DNA from: GCA-2729515 sp036336695
GTDB lineage: Bacteria > Myxococcota_A > UBA9160 > SMWR01
Assembly (NCBI GenBank): GCA_036336695.1
Contig: JAYZFQ010000141.1
Coordinates: 1-47,729, forward strand
DNA length: 47,729 bases
Reading direction: 5' to 3'
The stretch's first letter is position 1. Every line of letters starts with the position of its first letter. This document shows, in pieces, positions 43,228 through 47,729 of the stretch. The notes under the pieces were generated by a model, which ran no database searches, was not told where the DNA came from, and was given only the letters and a program-made list of their open reading frames with translations. The translations under genes and the position numbers were made by a program.

Positions 43228-44523
43228 TTACTGGCCCCGCCCCACCGTCCGGAGGGATTCCGGCCCGCGAATTCGCGACGCGTTCGGGTCTTCTCCCGCG
43301 AGGATCGCGCGGACCGAGGCCAGCACGTCGGCGACGGCGATTCCCGTCATGCACTTCGCCTGGGAGAACCAGCAGGAAAGAACCTTGTTGTCGTGGACGA
43401 ACATGCACGGCGAGCAGCCGAGGCCCAGGTAGTGCACGGCGTGCTGCTGTTCTTCCGCGGAACGCAGGGGGCCGTAGAGGATGGGAGTCTCCGGCCCGAA
43501 AAGCGCCACCGTCGAGGCCCCCACGGCAGCGGCGAGGTGCATGGGACCCGAATCGTTCGTGACCACCACGTCTGCACGGGCGAGCAGCGCCACGAGTTCC
43601 GCGACGTCGCACCGGCCGGCAAGGTTGACGACGCGACTTCCCGTCTGGGAAAGCTTCACAACCGCTTCGGCCCGGCCCCGCTCCGAAGCGGCCCCCACCA
43701 CCACGACGTTCGCCGACTCCTGGGCCGTCAAGTGCACCAGTAGCTCCGCGAACTGCTCGGCCGGCCAGCGGCGCTCCAACGCCATGTCGCCCGCGTTCGG
43801 ATTCACCACCACGAGCCGCTCGCCTTCCCGCCAGGCGGGATCTGCAGACAGGGTCCCGTGGCAACGTTCCCAGGCTCCGTCGGGGGGCCGGATCGCCGGC
43901 AGCACACGGCCCCCGGAAACCGCATCGGCATCCGTCGGGTTCATCGGGTCGCCCGAGAGCAGGGTCAGGAAGTTCTGCGTCACGTGGCAATACGCGTTGA
44001 AGGGAACCTCCGCATCGTGGAGCCGACCCCGCCACTTGCCCTTGGCGCTGAAACCGTGCGACCAGGCCGCTCCGACCAGGTACGACAGGATCGCGGAAAA
44101 GCGCGTAAAGAACTCGAGATCCAGGAGCAGGTCGTAGCGCGTGCGCCGCAGTTCACGAATCGTGCTCAGCGTATCCAGGAGGAACCGCGGGACACCCCGC
44201 GACAGGTCGATCGCGATCACGCGGTCGATGTCCGGGTAGAGGCGTGCCACCGCCTCGTTCTCCCCCAAAGACAGGAAGTCGATCTGCGCACCGGGGTAGC
44301 GTTCGCGCAGGCGTTCGAGGAGCGGAGAGGCCAGGACGATGCTCCCCATGCCCCACATCTTGAGCAGCAGCACGCGTTGAACCGACTGCGGATCGGGCGG
44401 TGAACGGCGACGACGAAAGACGCGCTTCCAGGCGAGGAGCAGCGCGCATAGCGCCGGGCCGACCGCGTTGTCGATCCACAACGCAATGTCGTAGCGGCGC
44501 CGGCTCGGACGCTTTGCGGCCAT
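43228..44523 (-). CDS. Glycosyltransferase family 9 (heptosyltransferase-like)
   Basis: A 431-residue GT-B enzyme of the LPS heptosyltransferase family. An N-terminal hydrophobic segment (about 12-33) precedes 'VLLLKMWGMGSIVLASPLLERLRERYPGA'. The nucleotide-binding part reads 'VVVNPNAGDMALERRWP' and 'VVTNDSGPMHLAAAVGASTVALFGPETP' (key residues D-S-G-P-x-H). It likely adds a sugar to a lipid-linked glycan at the inner membrane. The ATG follows TAAGCT with a 6-nt gap, where TAA is also the stop of the upstream gene. The acceptor is unknown. Confidence 0.9.
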   Translation of the reverse strand: MAAKRPSRRRYDIALWIDNAVGPALCALLLAWKRVFRRRRSPPDPQSVQRVLLLKMWGMGSIVLASPLLERLRERYPGAQIDFLSLGENEAVARLYPDIDRVIAIDLSRGVPRFLLDTLSTIRELRRTRYDLLLDLEFFTRFSAILSYLVGAAWSHGFSAKGKWRGRLHDAEVPFNAYCHVTQNFLTLLSGDPMNPTDADAVSGGRVLPAIRPPDGAWERCHGTLSADPAWREGERLVVVNPNAGDMALERRWPAEQFAELLVHLTAQESANVVVVGAASERGRAEAVVKLSQTGSRVVNLAGRCDVAELVALLARADVVVTNDSGPMHLAAAVGASTVALFGPETPILYGPLRSAEEQQHAVHYLGLGCSPCMFVHDNKVLSCWFSQAKCMTGIAVADVLASVRAILAGEDPNASRIRGPESLRTVGRGQ

Positions 44524-44532
44524 GACCAGAGC

Positions 44533-46569
44533 TTACTCCGAAGGGCCGTTCTCGGCTCCGCCCGCCGGCCGGTACCGGCGGATCGAGACTTCCCCGAAAT
44601 GCCGCTCTTCTGCGTAGTTCGCCTCGAGCCAGCGCAACAGGGGCGCGCCGAAGACCTGCTCGTCGGACAACCCGTCGACGCGCAAGGCGGCGTCGTCCCA
44701 GACCAGGTAACGCGGTGGCTGGCTCCGGAGTTGGGAGAGCACCTCTTCCCGGTGGGCTTCGGTCACGATCTGGTGCCCCATGACGAACCGGATCGGGTTC
44801 GGGCGGTCGGCCAGGTAGTAGTAGGCACCGTTGTTGGGCAGAAAGAGCACCGGTTCGCCGGGTTTCGTTCGCAGCTGCACCCAGCGTGCGACCCGTATCA
44901 CGTGGGGGTCTCCCACGGGCTGGCGGCCGTCGCGCCACACGCTGAGCAGGCGCACGCTCTCGGCGGCGTCCCGGAACGGTTCGGCCGCCAAGCTGAAACC
45001 CAGGTTTCCAAGCAACAGGGCGAAGAGACCCGCACGCCAGATCGCGAAGCCGGAAGGCCAGGCACCCGAACGCCAACACGTGATCCCGCGGTCTGCCGCC
45101 ACGACCAGCAACACGACCGCGGCCGGCAGGGTATCGATCATGTGCTTGAGGTCACTGCGACCCAGCGCCGAGCGGAAGGCCAGCAATCCGAAGACCGCGA
45201 CGGCGAGCACACCCGTCCGCAAGGGGTCCTGCCGCAGTTCGAGGCAAATCGCTCTTGCACTCGCCAGCGGCCGCCGGAGGTCGACGCGCGAGATCGGCAG
45301 GGCGAGCAGAAAGCCCCCCAAGCAGACGGCGGGCACTCCGTAGCCGAGTTGGAAAGCGAGCAGCTCCTGCCCTCCCCAGTCCGAAACCGCAAAGGGAACC
45401 GAGGAGGCGAGTGCGGGAAACGGCAGCTTCGCGTACCCCGCGACGATCGAAGCGGGGTAGCCAATGACCTCGCGCAACATCGGAAGCAGTGCGTCGTGGG
45501 CCGCGTACCAGGCGAATACGGGAAGGATCACGACCGCAGCCGCCCCGACGAACACGAGCGCCGGACGACCGGCCCCGTGGACCGCCAGGACGAGGGCCAC
45601 GACCACGCAGAACGCAAGGCCGAACTCCTGACTGAACAACAAGGAGACGCCCGCCGTCGCACCGGCCAGCAGGAGAAAGCGCAGCCGCTGCGAGAAGAGC
45701 CACCCAAGCACGAAGCAGAGCCCGATGAAGGCAAAGCCGCTGCGCAGGTTGATCCACGGCAACAGCAGGGGAACCGCGAGAACGAGAAAACGCCGCTGGA
45801 CGAGCAGCGCGGTCAGCACCAGGAGTCCCGCCAAGGCGATCACCCGGGTCGCGGAGAAATAGAGATCCCAGGCCACGATGGAGCGACCGAAGAGCTGCCA
45901 GGCTCCGAGCAGGCCCAGATCGTAGAGCGGGCCGTACAGGCAAAAGAAATCCTTGCCGTGGAACCCGCCCTGGGCGAGCGAGTTCGCCCAGGCGAGGTGC
46001 TGCCCCGTCTCGCCCATGAACGGGAAGCCGTCGAGCGCGCGCGCCGAATCGGGAAAACCGTTCAGCACACTCCAGACATTGGCGTGGAAATCTCTGGTGA
46101 GAACGAGCGCAATCGCGATGCCGGCGGCGCACAGCCCAGCGATTCGAAGCGGCGAAAACGAGCCGGGCGAAAACAGGCCGACGGGCGCCACCCGGGCCAC
46201 GGGGCCGCCGACGAAGAGCGACGCCAGTGCCAGGACGACGGCAACCGCCGGACCCACTCCACCCGGCAACCAGAGCAGGGAGAGCAACCCACACACAGCG
46301 AGCGCTTCCGTCGCGACCCGGGGACCGGGGGACCGCCGGGCCAGCCAACGCGAGGCGGCCCACGCCGCTGCGACGGCAACCAATACGCTCGTGAAGAGCC
46401 AGAAGGTTTCCTGTTGCTGGGGGTACCGCTCGAGGGTCGCGAGACTGACGATGCCGAGGGCGTTCTCCCGGTACTCGAAACGCACGGGTGCGAACCGCGC
46501 AACGAGCAGCGCCGATGTCGCCGCCAGGGGCAGCGCCGCGACGAGTCCCGCGTCCCGGGCGGCGCTCAC
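44533..46569 (-). CDS. Large polytopic membrane protein, GT-C-like
   Basis: A 678-residue protein with about a dozen or more membrane helices and a soluble C-terminal domain of about 170 residues (containing 'RTKPGEPVLFLPNNGAYYYL'). 'GQHLAWANSLAQGGFHGKDFF' and 'YGPLYDLGLLGAWQLFG' lie in the first large loop. The layout resembles glycosyltransferase GT-C proteins (ArnT/GT39-like) or other sugar-lipid transferases; I do not claim a substrate. GTG 46569 in a GTGA overlap with the upstream gene is the start. The longer frame upstream is only a shadow of that gene. Ends 9 bases before GT9. Confidence 0.75.
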   Translation of the reverse strand: MSAARDAGLVAALPLAATSALLVARFAPVRFEYRENALGIVSLATLERYPQQQETFWLFTSVLVAVAAAWAASRWLARRSPGPRVATEALAVCGLLSLLWLPGGVGPAVAVVLALASLFVGGPVARVAPVGLFSPGSFSPLRIAGLCAAGIAIALVLTRDFHANVWSVLNGFPDSARALDGFPFMGETGQHLAWANSLAQGGFHGKDFFCLYGPLYDLGLLGAWQLFGRSIVAWDLYFSATRVIALAGLLVLTALLVQRRFLVLAVPLLLPWINLRSGFAFIGLCFVLGWLFSQRLRFLLLAGATAGVSLLFSQEFGLAFCVVVALVLAVHGAGRPALVFVGAAAVVILPVFAWYAAHDALLPMLREVIGYPASIVAGYAKLPFPALASSVPFAVSDWGGQELLAFQLGYGVPAVCLGGFLLALPISRVDLRRPLASARAICLELRQDPLRTGVLAVAVFGLLAFRSALGRSDLKHMIDTLPAAVVLLVVAADRGITCWRSGAWPSGFAIWRAGLFALLLGNLGFSLAAEPFRDAAESVRLLSVWRDGRQPVGDPHVIRVARWVQLRTKPGEPVLFLPNNGAYYYLADRPNPIRFVMGHQIVTEAHREEVLSQLRSQPPRYLVWDDAALRVDGLSDEQVFGAPLLRWLEANYAEERHFGEVSIRRYRPAGGAENGPSE

Positions 46570-47729
46570 CGGGCAGTGCCCCGAAAGCGCGCGGCGCCCG
46601 CCCTGGCGAGGATTGCCAGGGCGACGCCGAAGCACAGCACCACCGACGCGTCGCGCAACAGGGCGAGACCGATGGGCCAGGCCGCGTGCCCGGAGATGTC
46701 CCAGTGGCCGAGCAAGAAGGGGCTCCCCGTGAGAAACACATAGGCTCCGTAGACATAGGCGCCCAGCACGACGCTCAGGAGCAGCGCGACGCGCGCGTCG
46801 AGGAAGAGCAGGAAGGGCACGCACCACGCCAGGTACTGCCAGGCCCAGAAACTCGTCACCCCGTAGACGGCCAGGAACCCGCCGCAGACGCTCACGCCCA
46901 CGGCGCGCGCGGACACGTCGCCCCGCCGCCACCAGGCGATGAGCAGGATCGGCACCCCGCAGACCAACGCGTTGACGGTCACGAGCCACTCGGCCAAGCG
47001 CGTGCCCGCGAAGCCCAGCGCCGTGGGCAGACCCCACACGGGCACTCCCCCCGGTGTCTCGACGGGGGAACCGCCGTAGCCCGCGATCCGGCGCACCAGG
47101 AGGCCCGGCTCCTGGGCCAACCACGGCAGGAAACCCGCCAGGCCCACCAGGCTTGCGGTACCGGCAAACCGGGCGCGATCGGCCGAGTGCGCGAACGCAA
47201 ACAGGAGCGCCGGCGCCGCGATCAGCACCGGCAGCTTCACCCAGAGGCCCACGCCCAACGCCGCACCGGCGAGAACGGGCCGGCCGCGGGAGACCGCGAC
47301 AAGCGCCGCGAGCGCGAAGGCGGCAAGAGCCGAATCGGTGTTGCCGTGATACGCGGAAAAGATCACGGCGAGGGGGTTCAACCAGTAGCCGGCACAGGCC
47401 AGCCAACGCCACGGAGAGCCAGCGAAGGCGAGCCACACACCGACCGCCGTCGCGAGATCGAGAAGCGCAAAGGGTGCACGCAACACCGCCGCAAAGGGAA
47501 CACCCGTGAAGTCTGCGATGCGTGCGGCGCTGGAAAACCACAGGCCCATGAGCGGCGGGTGATTGAAGACCTCCGCCATCTCGTACCACTGGAGCAGCCC
47601 CACGCGGTTGATCTGGTTCCGGTGGTGGAGCTTGATCGAAACGTCGAAGGTTCCCTCTGTCGCGACGACGAGGCCCGCCCGCACCGCGGCACCAACCGCG
47701 ATCGCGAACCAGAACCAGGGACCCGGCCG
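46566..47729 (-). CDS. Polytopic membrane protein, probable GT-C mannosyltransferase-like (cut by window end)
   Basis: At least 387 residues. The frame stays open to the right edge, so the N-terminus lies beyond the window; a hydrophobic stretch 'PWFWFAIAVGAAV' precedes the first in-window GTG at 47684. About nine helices are visible, with 'LLQWYEMAEVFNHPPLMGLWF' in the first loop, where an acidic residue often sits in GT-C enzymes. 'WLNPLAVIFSAYHGNTDSALAAF' is like PIG-M/GT87-type proteins. It ends in a GTGA overlap with the next membrane protein, suggesting a shared role in building a lipid-linked glycan. Confidence 0.75.
   Translation of the reverse strand, partial: RPGPWFWFAIAVGAAVRAGLVVATEGTFDVSIKLHHRNQINRVGLLQWYEMAEVFNHPPLMGLWFSSAARIADFTGVPFAAVLRAPFALLDLATAVGVWLAFAGSPWRWLACAGYWLNPLAVIFSAYHGNTDSALAAFALAALVAVSRGRPVLAGAALGVGLWVKLPVLIAAPALLFAFAHSADRARFAGTASLVGLAGFLPWLAQEPGLLVRRIAGYGGSPVETPGGVPVWGLPTALGFAGTRLAEWLVTVNALVCGVPILLIAWWRRGDVSARAVGVSVCGGFLAVYGVTSFWAWQYLAWCVPFLLFLDARVALLLSVVLGAYVYGAYVFLTGSPFLLGHWDISGHAAWPIGLALLRDASVVLCFGVALAILARAGAARFRGTAR

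Noticed and set aside
44599..46743. 714-codon plus-strand ORF
   Set aside because: Antisense shadow of the GT-C-like membrane protein; its low-complexity Arg/Glu/Gln-rich translation fits a shadow frame.

Overview
The window is one continuous stretch of GC-rich, densely coding chromosome with about 50 genes, many overlapping by 1-4 bases. Lipobox signal peptides, a GT9 (heptosyltransferase-type) glycosyltransferase, lipoprotein cytochrome c and a periplasmic M23 peptidase point to a Gram-negative bacterium. Gene content (SUF operon with its own Rrf2 regulator, stand-alone polA-type exonuclease, LuxE/LuxC-like pair, FIST protein) would fit a deltaproteobacterial or myxococcal lineage, but that placement is inference. 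I saw no rRNA, tRNA, transposase, phage gene or CRISPR array.

Layout. 1-1223: end of an MFS transporter, a thiamine-binding-type protein and folK. 1254-6092: a forward cassette of class III aminotransferase, LuxE-like acyl-protein synthetase, LuxC-like acyl-CoA reductase and an NAD-dependent epimerase. 6208-12227: Rrf2 regulator and sufB-C-D-S-U-T, all tightly coupled. 12234-16313: MFS transporter, alpha/beta hydrolase, a glycine-zipper lipoprotein on the minus strand, and a penicillin-binding/beta-lactamase-fold protein with a peptidoglycan-binding tail. 16310-18490 (minus): histidine phosphatase, YkgJ-type protein, TPR lipoprotein. 18603-20990: NDUFA9-like protein, polytopic membrane protein, CDP-alcohol phosphatidyltransferase. 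21035-22059: lipoprotein cytochrome c tail-to-tail with a PuuD-like membrane protein. 22109-26789 (minus): FIST protein, class IV aminotransferase, proS, 5'-3' exonuclease. 26989-33508: RNase D, a lipoprotein, Xaa-Pro aminopeptidase, acetyl-CoA synthetase, a small secreted protein. 33511-34104 (minus): a second histidine phosphatase. 34324-39119: M23 peptidase, sfsA, mutY, Smr-domain protein, aroC. 39143-40309 (minus): small membrane protein and a CinA-type protein. 40369-43181: 2Fe-2S ferredoxin, luciferase-like monooxygenase, trans-sulfuration enzyme, CbiX-like protein. 43228-47729 (minus): GT9 glycosyltransferase and two polytopic membrane proteins that look like GT-C glycosyltransferases, the last cut by the window edge.

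Main points of interest. (1) The aminotransferase-LuxE-LuxC-epimerase cassette has no luciferase and could make fatty aldehydes or aminated lipids. (2) Two start regions, luxC and the Rrf2 gene, carry tandem duplications of ribosome-binding site plus ATG (38-bp and 53-bp periods). Each duplication makes tiny ORFs that end in an ATGA overlap with the next start, and a third array (37 bp x 3) lies upstream of a phosphatase. (3) At least six genes without a Shine-Dalgarno have a TANNNT hexamer 6-8 nt before the start codon, suggesting leaderless transcripts. (4) Three genes have no good canonical start where their family N-terminus should begin, but do have a CTG there. (5) PuuD-type membrane and cytochrome c domains are encoded by separate convergent genes.
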